Notes: generated by a model from the letters alone, not told the origin. DNA of 64,000 nt from Mesorhizobium sp. M1C.F.Ca.ET.210.01.1.1 (GCF_004791585.1 NZ_SRUU01000004.1:229511-293510); one strand, 5' to 3'; counted from the stretch's first letter, positions 45,325-54,213 are shown. Program-made: numbers and translations.

Positions 45325-46353
45325 TCAACGCGCGGTGCTCTCGCGGCGTATGAGCTCGAAACCGAGGTCGACAACCCGCTGCTGCGGCCGCTGTCCCGCG
45401 ATCGCCGCGAGCGCCATGGCCACCGCCTGGCGTCCGATTTCGTAGCGATGCGTGCGAACGCTGGTGACCGACGGGAATGCCGCCTGCATCATATCGAGGT
45501 CGTTGAAGCCGACGATGCCGATGGTCTCCGGCACGGCGATCGCCGCGCGGTGGCATTCGAACAGAACGCCAAGCGCGATATCGTCATTGTTGCAGAAGAC
45601 GCCGTCGAGCGACGGCATTTTGGCCAGCGCGTCGCGCAAAAGCTCGCGGCCGAGCGTCACGCTCGACAGCAGCGGCGTGGTGGTGATCAGCCGGGGATCG
45701 AACAGCCCGGCCGCCTGCATGGCTGCGCGATAGCCGGCAAGGCGCCGCTGCGAGCGCGGATCCATGCGCGCGCCGATGAAGCCGATCCGCCGGTAGCCCG
45801 TTTCGATCAGGTGCTCGGTAGCCGTACGGCCGCCGTCGAAATGCGAGAAGCCGACCAGCATGTCGACCGGATCGGGTCCGGTTTCCATCACTTGCACCAC
45901 CGGGCAGCCGGTCGTCTCGAGCAGCTTTCGCGACAGCGGCGTCTGGTCGATCCCGGCCACGATCAGCGCCGCCGGCCGCTGCAGGGCAAACACCTGTAGC
46001 AGCCGCTCTTCCTCCAGGCCCGAGTAATGCGTGTTGCCGAGCTGAATGCGGAACGGGCTGTCCGACAAGCTGTCGTAGATGCCGCGCACCACTTCGGCAA
46101 AGACGTTGTTGGTCAGCGACGGCACCAGCACGCCGAAGACCTCGGCGCGCGCCGAGGCCAGGGCCCGCGCGTTGGGATCAGGCACATAGCCGAGCTCGTC
46201 TACGGCAGCCTGGATCTGCCGGCGCAGATCTTCCGAAACCCGCCCCGGCTCGCGCAGAGCGCGGGACACGGTGATGGCGCCGACACCGGCCTTGCGCGCG
46301 ACGTCGGCAATGGTCGGGCGGCCGCCGCCGCGGCGCGATCGCGGCCTCGTCAC
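45325..46353 (-). CDS. LacI-family transcriptional regulator (gluconate-repressor-like)
   Basis: A 342-residue repressor with GTG start at 46353. The N-terminal helix-turn-helix is RPTIADVARKAGVGAITVSR with hinge NARALASARA; the remainder is a periplasmic-binding-protein-like sensor domain (VFGVLVPSLTNNVFAEVVRGI ... GVFCNNDDIALGVLFEC). Overall it resembles the GntR-type LacI branch that senses gluconate or related sugar acids, but ligand identity is inference. It is transcribed towards the sugar ABC operon, and the operator at 45265-45282 lies between them. Confidence 0.92.
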   Translation of the reverse strand: MTRPRSRRGGGRPTIADVARKAGVGAITVSRALREPGRVSEDLRRQIQAAVDELGYVPDPNARALASARAEVFGVLVPSLTNNVFAEVVRGIYDSLSDSPFRIQLGNTHYSGLEEERLLQVFALQRPAALIVAGIDQTPLSRKLLETTGCPVVQVMETGPDPVDMLVGFSHFDGGRTATEHLIETGYRRIGFIGARMDPRSQRRLAGYRAAMQAAGLFDPRLITTTPLLSSVTLGRELLRDALAKMPSLDGVFCNNDDIALGVLFECHRAAIAVPETIGIVGFNDLDMMQAAFPSVTSVRTHRYEIGRQAVAMALAAIAGQRPQQRVVDLGFELIRRESTAR

Positions 46354-46461
46354 AGCTTTGCCCCTGCTATCATCGCGCCACCCGGCCCGTTTTGCTACGA
46401 TCTGGGGTCGCTCACGTCCCCGCCATTGTCAAGCAGCCCGCGGCAGCGGCGCTGAGGCGCA

Positions 46462-47694
46462 TCAAGCCACTGCCGCAGCGCTACGGCTGGCTCTCCACAC
46501 AAGCAGCAAGATCGCCGCGAGATTCACCAGATTCCAGGCGATGCCGTTAAGGAACGCGACGACGTAGGAACCGGTGAGATCGTACATCCAGCCGGACATC
46601 CAGCCGCCGACGGCCATGCCGAAGATGGTCGCCATCAAGACGATGCCGACCCGCTGGCCGGCCTCCTTGGCGGGCATGTAGTCACGCACGATGATCGCAT
46701 AGCAGGGCACGATGCCGCCCTGCGAGAGGCCGAACACCAGCGAGACCACATAGAGCGAGGCGAGCCCGTCGAACGGGATGTAGAAGAACAGCGACAGGCA
46801 TTGCAGCACCGAGCCGGCGAGCAGGGTTTTCACCGCCCCGTTGCGGTCGGCGAGGAAACCCGAACCGATGCGGCTGACCACGCCCGCCGCCAGCATGATC
46901 GACAGCATGTCGGCGCCGCGCGCGACGCCATAGCCGAGATCCATGCAATAGGCGACGATATGCACCTGCGGCATCGACATCGCCATGCAGCAGCCGAAGC
47001 CGGCGACGACCAGCAACATCTGCAGCGCCGCCGGCGACAGCGAGATCGGCTGAACCGGACGGCTGGCGGATGAGCCGGCGGCGGTCTCGCGCGGAGCGCC
47101 CCGCCGCAGCATCAGCACCAGCGGCACCATGGTCGCAAGGCAGAACACGCCGATCGCCGCATAGGCGAAACGCCAGCCTTCACCGCGCATAATGTAGGGG
47201 ATCACGATCGGCCAGACCGCGCCGGCCAGATAGCTGCCGGACGCGGCAGCCGTCACGGCGACTCCGCGGCGACGGTTGAACCAATGCGAGATATCCGCGA
47301 TCAGCGGCCCGAAAATCGCCGAGGTGCCGAGGCCGATCAACAGCCCCTGGGCAAGGGTGAAGCCGAGGATCGAGTTGCTGAGCGAAGCGAGAAGAAAGCC
47401 GGCGGCAAGCGCCACCGCGGAGGCCAGCGCCGGTATCCAGTAACCCAAGCGATCGATGGCGCGCCCGACCAGCACGTTGCCCGCGGCAAAGCCGACCATG
47501 GTGGCGGTATAGGGCATCGACGCGGCGGCGCGGTCGACACCGAACTCGGCCTGCACGGCGGGCAGAACCACGACCACCGCCCACATCCCGACACCGCCGA
47601 TCGTCGCCAGCAGCAAGGAAATGCCAAGCCGCATCCATGCGTAGCCGCTGTCTATGCCGGCGCCAGCCGCCGCGTTTCCAGGGACTGTCGTCAC
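46462..47694 (-). CDS. Major facilitator superfamily transporter (monocarboxylate/OFA-like)
   Basis: A 410-residue inner-membrane carrier with twelve predicted membrane segments. Segments such as VVVVLPAVQAEFGVDRAAAS, GFAAGNVLVGRAIDRLGYW (motif A-like) and FNRRRGVAVTAAASGSYLAGAVW are typical of bacterial monocarboxylate-porter or oxalate/formate-antiporter relatives. The start is placed at GTG 47694, with AGGA 7 nt upstream and the first membrane segment about 20 residues later; sequence further upstream in frame does not look like protein. It lies 108 bp upstream of the LacI-family gene on the same strand. Confidence 0.87.
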   Translation of the reverse strand: MTTVPGNAAAGAGIDSGYAWMRLGISLLLATIGGVGMWAVVVVLPAVQAEFGVDRAAASMPYTATMVGFAAGNVLVGRAIDRLGYWIPALASAVALAAGFLLASLSNSILGFTLAQGLLIGLGTSAIFGPLIADISHWFNRRRGVAVTAAASGSYLAGAVWPIVIPYIMRGEGWRFAYAAIGVFCLATMVPLVLMLRRGAPRETAAGSSASRPVQPISLSPAALQMLLVVAGFGCCMAMSMPQVHIVAYCMDLGYGVARGADMLSIMLAAGVVSRIGSGFLADRNGAVKTLLAGSVLQCLSLFFYIPFDGLASLYVVSLVFGLSQGGIVPCYAIIVRDYMPAKEAGQRVGIVLMATIFGMAVGGWMSGWMYDLTGSYVVAFLNGIAWNLVNLAAILLLVWRASRSAAAVA

Positions 47695-47853
47695 GGCGTT
47701 TCCTGTCGACGTTTCTTCGGGATCGGACGATTTTGGCCCACTATTCGGCGCATTTCCCGCGCCGAGCAGCGCCACAACGGACAAATCCGTGGCTCCAGCG
47801 GCCGGGAACCGGCCTTGCCGCCCGGAGTTGTGAGCCAAGGAAGGAGTTTCGCC

Positions 47854-48141
47854 ATGACCGCCAGCAAGAAATGGTCGGCCGAGGTCACAGAGCACAGCGA
47901 CGCACTGGATCTCGAGGCGCACATCTTCGAATCCGACGATGCCAGGAAGATCGCCGCCTCGCTCAAGCGCTCGGCCGAGCACAGCCACCGCCGCAAGGCG
48001 GAACCGTTCCGGTCCGCCATGTCGATGCTGAATTTCTACATCAACCGCGCCGGCAGCAACCTGCCGGAATCGCGCAAGCGAGTGCTGGAGAAGGCAAAGG
48101 ACGAGCTGCGCGTCGCCTTCGGCCGCGAAAAGGAAGATTGA
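47854..48141 (+). CDS. DUF3175-family small protein
   Basis: A 95-residue basic, charged protein beginning MTASKKWSAEVTEHSDALDL. It contains FESDDARKIAASLKRSAEHS and FRSAMSMLNFYINRAGSNL, features of the DUF3175 family, whose function is unknown. AAGGAG lies 8 nt before the ATG. Its stop codon is immediately next to the stop of the convergent FadR-type gene, with no bases between. It is divergent from the MFS gene. Confidence 0.85.
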   Translation: MTASKKWSAEVTEHSDALDLEAHIFESDDARKIAASLKRSAEHSHRRKAEPFRSAMSMLNFYINRAGSNLPESRKRVLEKAKDELRVAFGREKED

Positions 48142-48918
48142 CTACCGGGAGCGGATGACATCGTCGGTATTGGCAAGCAGCTTGCGTACCGCATTGCGCG
48201 CCGCATCCGGTCGCTGCAGCCGGATATTCCTCTCGATCGCCTCATGCAGCTTCTGGACGTGCTGCAGATCGTCGAGTTCGCGAGTCGTGTAGGTGAAGAG
48301 ATGATCGAAGGCGGATTCGATCAGAACGCCGAGCGGCACCAGCAGGTCGTTGCCGGAGGCCCTGAGGATGGCGAGGTGGAAGCGCGTGTCGGCGCGGGTG
48401 CGCTCCTGCAGGCTGGTCGCTTCGCCCATTTCGCGGCAGGCCTGGCTGATCTCGGCCATCTGCTCGTCGGTGCGCCGCATTGCGGCGAACGCCGTGGCCT
48501 CCGGCTCGATGATGTGGCGGAACTCCTGCACCGTCCTCAGGAAGACCTCGCGATCCGGCGACGTCGCGTACCAGGAGAGCACGTCGCGGTCGAGCAGATT
48601 CCAGCGCTCCTTCGGCTCGACCCAGCTGCCGATCTTGGGCCGCGACGCCAGAAGGCTCTTGGCCATCAGCATCTTGATCGCCTCGCGCACCGCCGAGCGG
48701 CTGACGTCGAAGGTTTCCGACCATTTCGCTTCGTTGGGTAGGATGGTCCCAGGCGGATAGTCGCCGCGCACGATCCTAAGCCCGATTTCGCTGGCCAGAG
48801 ACGTATGCACGCTGGCGCCCGGGATGCGCGGCGCATTGGACCGGCGAACGCCCGCCGGACGCTCGGTGGATCCCGCTTTCATCGGCCTTTTTTCGTTGTT
48901 CGGCTTCGCGTCCCGCAT
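48142..48918 (-). CDS. FadR-subfamily GntR transcriptional regulator, twin 1
   Basis: A 258-residue regulator. The N-terminal winged helix carries EIGLRIVRGDYPPGTILPNE and WSETFDVSRSAVREAIKML; the C-terminal FCD domain is all-helical with likely metal ligands (RADTRFHLAIL, Asp and His) and LHEAIERNI. It is very similar to the regulator at 51036-51803 (well over 75% identity by eye), with an almost identical recognition region. Between them lie an epimerase-like and a dehydrogenase gene, so both probably read the same operators (TTGT-N3-ACAA). An alternative start is ATG at 48882. Confidence 0.92.
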   Translation of the reverse strand: MRDAKPNNEKRPMKAGSTERPAGVRRSNAPRIPGASVHTSLASEIGLRIVRGDYPPGTILPNEAKWSETFDVSRSAVREAIKMLMAKSLLASRPKIGSWVEPKERWNLLDRDVLSWYATSPDREVFLRTVQEFRHIIEPEATAFAAMRRTDEQMAEISQACREMGEATSLQERTRADTRFHLAILRASGNDLLVPLGVLIESAFDHLFTYTTRELDDLQHVQKLHEAIERNIRLQRPDAARNAVRKLLANTDDVIRSR

Positions 48919-49020
48919 ATGTCCAGAAAGTCCGGTTTTCAGAAGCTGTCAAGCACGGCAAGCCAGCTTTGCCGCAACGCGCGAGGATGTGCACAGCTCA
49001 ACCAGCGTTTGTCTGCCCCC

Positions 49021-49917
49021 TCACGCGGTCTTGACGTATTTGCGCCAGCTGTGCTCGGGCCGGAAGCCCAGCACGTCGCGCGCCTTGCGGTTCGACAGCA
49101 GCGTCTCGTATTCACCCAGCTCGGCCTTGACCGGCACGCCCGGATAGAAACGCTTCAGGAGCTCGGCCGTCGGCAGGTCGGACGAGGTGTCATCATTGGC
49201 GGCGTTGAACACCTGATAGCCCAGCCCGTCCTTCTCGATCGCGCGCAGGGTGATCTGGCCGAGGTCGCGGGCGTCGATGTAGCTCCAGGCGATGCGCTTG
49301 CGGAAACCCGGATCGGCGAACCATTTCGGGAACAGCGAATATTCATGCGGCTCGATGACGTTGCCGATGCGAAGCGCATAAATGTCGAAACCGCTGCGCA
49401 GCGCGAAGGCCCGCGCCGTCTTCTCGTTGACGATCTTCGACAGCGCATAAGAATCCATCGGGTCGACGTCGTAATCCTCGTCGAGCGGAAAATGCGTGGG
49501 ATTGCGCGGCTCGTTGGCGAAGACCAGGCCGTAGGTCGTCTCGCTGGAAGCGATGATCACCTTGCGGATGCCGAGCTTCACCGCCGCCTCGATGACATTG
49601 TAGGTGCCCATCGCATTGATGCGGAACACCTCGTTGTCGGGCGTGATCATGATGCGCGGGATAGCGGCAAAATGCACGACGGCGTCGACCGGCTGCGCCC
49701 GCAACGACGGGTCGAACTCGTGCAGCCCCGCATAGCTCGACAGCGCGTTGAACACCTGGCCGCTGTCGGTGATGTCGGTGATCAAAGTTCGCACCTTCGG
49801 GTTGTCGAGCGGCTTGGTGTCGATGTTGAGCACCTGGCAGCCATGCTCGACCAGATACTGGACGACGTGACGGCCGGCCTTGCCACTACCGCCGGTGAAC
49901 ATGATCCGCTTCGTCAT
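49021..49917 (-). CDS. NAD-dependent epimerase/dehydratase family protein
   Basis: A 298-residue extended short-chain dehydrogenase. The Rossmann motif is FTGGSGKAGRHV at the N-terminus; the catalytic Tyr and Lys are in YALSKIVNEK near residue 164, with SSETTYG before them. GGAGAG precedes the ATG at 49917. Family members interconvert or oxidise sugars and sugar acids; uronate dehydrogenase is one possibility, but substrate cannot be read here. It is divergent from the 3-hydroxyisobutyrate-dehydrogenase-like gene with a FadR-type operator between them. Confidence 0.88.
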   Translation of the reverse strand: MTKRIMFTGGSGKAGRHVVQYLVEHGCQVLNIDTKPLDNPKVRTLITDITDSGQVFNALSSYAGLHEFDPSLRAQPVDAVVHFAAIPRIMITPDNEVFRINAMGTYNVIEAAVKLGIRKVIIASSETTYGLVFANEPRNPTHFPLDEDYDVDPMDSYALSKIVNEKTARAFALRSGFDIYALRIGNVIEPHEYSLFPKWFADPGFRKRIAWSYIDARDLGQITLRAIEKDGLGYQVFNAANDDTSSDLPTAELLKRFYPGVPVKAELGEYETLLSNRKARDVLGFRPEHSWRKYVKTA

Positions 49918-49949
49918 TTTGCTCTCCACATTGCTTGGAAATTATGTGT

Positions 49950-49962
49950 ATTGTCAGACAAT
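49950..49962. promoter_or_regulatory. FadR-type operator between divergent catabolic genes
   Basis: ATTGTCAGACAAT is a 13-bp palindrome (odd centre) that contains TTGT-CAG-ACAA, fitting the TNGTNNNACNA pattern of FadR-subfamily operators. It lies 33 bp upstream of the epimerase-like start and 112 bp upstream of the dehydrogenase start. The same half-sites occur at 53223-53235. Confidence 0.75.
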
Positions 49963-50073
49963 ATGGTGTTGCGCAATCGCCTGCCAACCGCGATCTGCGA
50001 AAACCTCTCCAGCAATCGCCCGCCGGGCCGGTCGCGCCGGCCCATCATCAGGAAAAGACAGGGACGAAACGAC

Positions 50074-51012
50074 ATGACCACCACCGCTGCCCACGAAAAC
50101 ATCGGTTTCATCGGTCTCGGCCTGATGGGGCACGGCATCGCCAAGAACATCGTCGACAAGGGCTATCCGCTCACCTTCCTCGGCCGCAAGAACCGCAAGC
50201 CGGCGGACGACCTGCTCGGCCGCGGCGCCAAGGAGGCATCGACATCTCGCGAGGTGGCAGCCGCCTCCGACATCGTCTTCATCTGCGTCACCGGCTCGCG
50301 GGAGGTGGAGGCGATCATTCGCGGCCCCGGTGGACTGAAGGAAGGTCTCAAGAAGGGTTCCGTGGTCGTCGATTGCTCCACGTCCGACCCGACATCCACC
50401 GTGGCCTTGGCCGCCGAACTCAAGGCTCTTGGCGTCGACTATGTCGACGCTCCGCTCAGCCGCACCCCGAAGGAGGCCTGGGAAGGCACGCTCGACGCCA
50501 TGGTCGGCGCGCCGGACCCGGTTTTCGTCCGGTTGAAGCCGGTGATCGAAACCTGGGCCGGCCGCATCGTCCATATCGGCGACACCGGCGACGGCCACCG
50601 CATGAAGCTGCTCAACAACTTCATTTCGCTGGGCTATGCCGCGATCTACTCCGAAGCCCTCGCGCTCGCGCAGAAGGTCGGTATCTCGCCGCCGCGCTTC
50701 GACAGCGTGATCCGCAACGGCCGCATGGATTGCGGCTTCTATCAAACCTTCATGCGCTGGACTTTGGATGGCGACCGCGACGCGCACAAGTTCTCGATCG
50801 CCAACGCTTTCAAGGATTTGACCTATCTGGAATCGATGGCCGGCGCGGCCGGCATTGCCAACCCGCTGGGCAATGCCACCAAGAACTCGTTCGCGACCGC
50901 CTTCGCCGCGGGGCCGGCCGACCAGTATGTGCCGATGCTGGCCACGCATATCGGCAAGCTCAACGGCGTCGACCTGATGCCGTCGAAGGATGGCGTGAAG
51001 CAGAAGATCTGA
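50074..51012 (+). CDS. 3-hydroxyisobutyrate dehydrogenase / tartronate semialdehyde reductase family enzyme
   Basis: A 312-residue NAD(P)-dependent beta-hydroxyacid dehydrogenase. The N-terminal signature is IGFIGLGLMGHGIAKNIVDK; the catalytic Lys lies in GHRMKLLNNFISLG near residue 177; DAPLSRTPKEAWEGTL takes the substrate-binding position. AGGGA precedes the ATG at 50074 with long spacing. In the GarR/GlxR branch such enzymes act in glucarate or glycolate catabolism, which would fit a sugar-acid locus. It is convergent with the second FadR-type regulator (23 bp between stops). Confidence 0.9.
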   Translation: MTTTAAHENIGFIGLGLMGHGIAKNIVDKGYPLTFLGRKNRKPADDLLGRGAKEASTSREVAAASDIVFICVTGSREVEAIIRGPGGLKEGLKKGSVVVDCSTSDPTSTVALAAELKALGVDYVDAPLSRTPKEAWEGTLDAMVGAPDPVFVRLKPVIETWAGRIVHIGDTGDGHRMKLLNNFISLGYAAIYSEALALAQKVGISPPRFDSVIRNGRMDCGFYQTFMRWTLDGDRDAHKFSIANAFKDLTYLESMAGAAGIANPLGNATKNSFATAFAAGPADQYVPMLATHIGKLNGVDLMPSKDGVKQKI

Positions 51013-51035
51013 CGGCCACCGGCGCGAACTCCCTC

Positions 51036-51803
51036 TCAGCGCCGCGACAGCTCGATCACCTCGTCGGTATTGGCGAGCAGCTTGTGCACCGCGTTCCTGG
51101 CGGCGGCCGGGCGCTGCAGGCGGATGTTTCGCTCGATCGCCTCGTGCAGGGACTGGGCCCGCCGCTGGTCGCTGTGCTCGCGCGTGACGAAGACGAAGAG
51201 ATGGTCGAGCGCCGATTCGATCAGCACGCCGAGCGGCACCAGGAGCTCGTTGCCGGAAGCGCGCAGGATGGCGAGATGGAACCGGGTGTCGGCGCGCGTG
51301 CGCTCTTGGAAATGCACTGCCTCTCCCATCTCGCGGCAGGCCCGGCTGATCTCGACCATCTGCTCGTCGGAACGCCGCGTCGCCGCGAAGGCGGCCGCTT
51401 CCGGTTCGATGATGTGGCGGAACTCCTGCACCGTCTTCAGGAACACCTCACGGTCAGGCGAGGTCGCGTACCAGGCGAGCACGTCCCGGTCGAGCAGGTT
51501 CCAGCGCTCCCTTGGCTCGACCCAGCTGCCGATCTTGGGGCGGGACGCGAGCAGGCTCTTGGCCATCAGCATCTTGATGGCTTCGCGCACCGCCGAGCGG
51601 CTGACATTGAAGGTTTCCGACCATTTGGCTTCGTTGGGCAGGACGGTTCCCGGCGGATAGTCGCCGCGCACGATCCTGAGGCCGATCTCGCCGGCCAGCG
51701 AAGCATGCACGCTGAGGCCCGCGATCCGCGTCGCCTCTGGCCTGCGGATCGTGGCCGGCTGCGCTGGCTTGGCTGAGCGCTTCCCTGATTTTTCCCGTGG
51801 CAT
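51036..51803 (-). CDS. FadR-subfamily GntR transcriptional regulator, twin 2
   Basis: A 255-residue regulator with the same layout as twin 1 (48142-48918): winged helix EIGLRIVRGDYPPGTVLPNE and WSETFNVSRSAVREAIKML, then an FCD sensor domain with RADTRFHLAIL. The DNA-binding halves are virtually identical, while the sensor domains differ mainly in the last 80 residues and around the inducer-facing helices. The start at 51803 is chosen because the preceding in-frame sequence shows no similarity to the twin. It stands between the dehydrogenase gene and the third sugar ABC operon. Confidence 0.92.
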   Translation of the reverse strand: MPREKSGKRSAKPAQPATIRRPEATRIAGLSVHASLAGEIGLRIVRGDYPPGTVLPNEAKWSETFNVSRSAVREAIKMLMAKSLLASRPKIGSWVEPRERWNLLDRDVLAWYATSPDREVFLKTVQEFRHIIEPEAAAFAATRRSDEQMVEISRACREMGEAVHFQERTRADTRFHLAILRASGNELLVPLGVLIESALDHLFVFVTREHSDQRRAQSLHEAIERNIRLQRPAAARNAVHKLLANTDEVIELSRR

Positions 51804-51936
51804 CCGCGTTCCGGTGCCTCCTGCTGCAGGCTCCAAGACGCCCGCAAAACTCTGCCGGACAGAGAATTTTTGGCGCGCAAAAAACATTGGCCTGCCGCCT
51901 CGGCAAGGCCGCGTCCATATCCGGGCGAAAGGTGGA

Positions 51937-51960
51937 GGGGCGCCCTTCGAAGGGCGCCCC
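51937..51960 (-). terminator. Perfect 24-bp palindrome downstream of the binding-protein gene
   Basis: GGGGCGCCCTTCGAAGGGCGCCCC is a perfect palindrome 11 bp beyond the binding-protein stop at 51972. It gives a 10-bp GC-rich stem with a TTCG/CGAA loop. No T-run follows, so it may be a 3' end-protecting hairpin rather than a classic terminator. Confidence 0.65.
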
Positions 51961-51971
51961 GGGATCGAAGC

Positions 51972-52961
51972 CTACTTCTGGATGCAGGTGTCGACCGTGT
52001 CCTTGGTGCATTCGTCGAGGCCGGTGAAGACCGGATCGTCGACCTTCTTGCCTTCGATCAGGTCGATCATCACCGAAGGTGCCTTGTAGCCCATTTCGAA
52101 CGGCCGCTGACCGACCAGCGCGGTCACCAGGCCGTCCCTGGCGATCGCCACCTCGTCGCCGATCGTGTCGGCGGCGCCGATGACGAATTCATTCTTGGCG
52201 ATCTTGTCGGCCATCGGCTTGAACAGGTCGCGATAGGGCTGCGGAGCGCCGAAGAGTGGCCAGCCACCCATGATGCCGAAGGCGTCGAGCTTCGGATTGG
52301 CGGCGAGGATGTCCGTCATCGCCTGCACGCCCTTGGCGCCGTCGTCGTTGGTGAACACCGGGCAGCCGGCCACCTCGGTCCAGCCGCCTTCGCCGGCAAG
52401 CGCCGACAGGCCATCCTTGCCCGACAACGCATCGCGCATGCCCTGCGCGCGGCGCAGGATGTTGTCGGCGGCCGGATTGCCTTCGATGGTGCAGATCGTG
52501 CCACCATTCGGCTTGGCCTTCTTGATGTATTCGCCGATGCGCTTGCCCATCAGATAGTTGTCGGTGCCGAGATAGGTCTTGCGAAGCGCAGCATCTTCCT
52601 TCGCAAGGTCGGCGTCGACGGTCATGATCGGGATCGACGGATTGGCGCTCTTGATTGTCTGGGCAATCAGCGGCGCGTTGGACGGCGAGATCGCCATCGC
52701 CACCGTGTCCGGCTTGCTCAGCATATCCTGCACGATCTGGGCTTCGCCGGCCTCGTCCGAGGTCGATGCCGGACCGGTGTAGAAGCATTCATATTCCGAG
52801 CTGGCGTTTTCCTTGTTCCACTTCTCGCAGCCCTGGTGGATGGCTTCGAAGAACGGGTTGTCGAGACCCTTTACGACAATGACGAGCTGTTTCTTGGCCA
52901 AAGCCGGCCCGGCGCCCAACGCCATGGCGGCGACGGCGGCGAGCAAAAGTGATTTCCTCAT
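51972..52961 (-). CDS. Sugar ABC transporter substrate-binding protein
   Basis: A 329-residue periplasmic protein with signal peptide MRKSLLLAAVAAMALGAGPA ending at ALA. The mature part is of the Peripla_BP_4 type: QLVIVVKGLDNPFFEAIHQG, AMAISPSNAPLIAQTIKSAN and IPIMTVDADLA. GGGAGG is well placed before the ATG at 52961. It is divergent from its ATPase and permease genes (53415-55212), an unusual arrangement compared with the other two sugar operons here. Four cysteines near residues 40-50 and at the C-terminus could form disulfides. Confidence 0.92.
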   Translation of the reverse strand: MRKSLLLAAVAAMALGAGPALAKKQLVIVVKGLDNPFFEAIHQGCEKWNKENASSEYECFYTGPASTSDEAGEAQIVQDMLSKPDTVAMAISPSNAPLIAQTIKSANPSIPIMTVDADLAKEDAALRKTYLGTDNYLMGKRIGEYIKKAKPNGGTICTIEGNPAADNILRRAQGMRDALSGKDGLSALAGEGGWTEVAGCPVFTNDDGAKGVQAMTDILAANPKLDAFGIMGGWPLFGAPQPYRDLFKPMADKIAKNEFVIGAADTIGDEVAIARDGLVTALVGQRPFEMGYKAPSVMIDLIEGKKVDDPVFTGLDECTKDTVDTCIQK

Positions 52962-53222
52962 ATCAGTCCTCCCTTGAAACAGACGGACACCACGTGCCCG
53001 CCACACCAATCGGCCCGGATGCAAGCAACACGGGAATCGCCTCAAACGTCCGTGTTCTAAAGCCGGGCCGATAAGCATTTGCCGATCCGTTCCAGGTCCG
53101 ATGAACACTGGCGTTGCCGGATCAAATCTCCTGCCCACCGCATCAGCCGAACGGCGATTTGCGCGGGCAGGTTCTTCCTCCGACGCTAGCTAATATCGGC
53201 TCGCCGCTGTCGTCAATTCCTA

Positions 53223-53235
53223 TTTGTCCTACAAA
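53223..53235. promoter_or_regulatory. FadR-type operator in the 453-bp divergent control region of the third sugar ABC system
   Basis: TTTGTCCTACAAA is a palindrome containing TTGT-CCT-ACAA, the same half-sites as at 49950-49962. It lies in the gap 52962-53414 between the divergent binding-protein and ATPase genes, where no coding sequence is evident. On the minus strand TTGACG (about 53216-53211) lies just downstream of it and is a possible -35 box for the binding-protein gene. Confidence 0.7.
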
Positions 53236-53414
53236 ACGGATTTTTTGTCGAGTTTCGAAATTAATCGCCCAGCAGTTGATTGACGCCCACGCGGGCTTTC
53301 GCCTAAATGCATCGATTGCACCCGCTCGGGAGAAGTTGGAGGTGCGAGGCCCATGCGGCGCCGGCATCGACGGCGAAGTGGTCGCAGGGCGAAGAATGGG
53401 GAGGCTTAAGGCTG

Positions 53415-54158
53415 GTGTCGGTTCTCGAACTCGCCAACATTTCGAAGCATTTCGGCGCCATCCATGCGGTGAACGACGTTTCGTTCACGCTGGAGGCCGG
53501 ACAGGTCGTCGGCCTGATGGGCGACAACGGAGCCGGCAAATCGACGCTGGTCAAGATGATCGCCGGGAACTTCCGTCCCAGCCATGGCACTATGCACATG
53601 GACGGAAAGGAGCTCATCCTGCACAAGCCGGCGGAAGCCCGCCAGCACGGCATCGAGATTGTCCACCAAGACCTCGCGCTCTGCAACAATCTGACGGCCG
53701 CCGCCAATGTCTATCTCGGCCGCGAGCTGCGCCGCGGCGTCGGTCCGTTCCGCATCCTCGACTATGCCGCCATGTACAAGCGCGCCGGCCAGCTCTTTGC
53801 GGAACTGAAGTCCGAGACCCGCCCGCGTGACCTCGTCAAGCAGATGTCGGGCGGCCAGCGCCAGGCGGTGGCGATCGCCCGCACCATGCTGTCGCAGGCC
53901 AAGATCGTGCTGATGGACGAGCCAACGGCGGCGATCTCGGTCAGGCAGGTCGCCGAAGTGCTCAACCTGATCCGCCATTTGCGCGACCAGGGCATCGCGG
54001 TGGTGCTGATCAGCCACCGCATGCCGGACGTCTTCGACGTCGCCGACCGCGTCATCGTCATGCGGCGCGGCAGGAAGGTCGCCGACAAGAAGATCGCCGC
54101 GAGTTCGCCAGAGGAAGTCACAGGGCTTATCACTGGCGCCATCGAACAGGTGGCATGA
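53415..54158 (+). CDS. Sugar ABC transporter ATP-binding protein (single-domain)
   Basis: A 247-residue ATPase with a GTG start (MSVLELANISKHFGAIHAVN). Walker A is GDNGAGKST, Q-loop VHQDLALC, signature MSGGQRQAVAIART, Walker B IVLMDEPTAAISV, switch His ISHRM. It equals one half of an RbsA-type protein and would act as a homodimer with the following permease. AAGG lies just upstream; an in-frame ATG at 53307 would add 36 unrelated residues. The permease starts 55 bp downstream. Confidence 0.9.
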   Translation: MSVLELANISKHFGAIHAVNDVSFTLEAGQVVGLMGDNGAGKSTLVKMIAGNFRPSHGTMHMDGKELILHKPAEARQHGIEIVHQDLALCNNLTAAANVYLGRELRRGVGPFRILDYAAMYKRAGQLFAELKSETRPRDLVKQMSGGQRQAVAIARTMLSQAKIVLMDEPTAAISVRQVAEVLNLIRHLRDQGIAVVLISHRMPDVFDVADRVIVMRRGRKVADKKIAASSPEEVTGLITGAIEQVA

Positions 54159-54213
54159 TAACGCCGAAACCGACGACGCAAGCGCGTCTCACCGCCGGCA
54201 GGAAAGGTCGATA

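Noticed and set aside
35180..46353. Naming the two tandem sugar ABC operons gluconate transporters because gluconokinase and a gluconate-repressor-like LacI protein flank them.
   Set aside because: Known gluconate uptake mostly uses other carrier families, and the binding proteins show no ligand-specific signature that can be read by eye. Only an association is stated.
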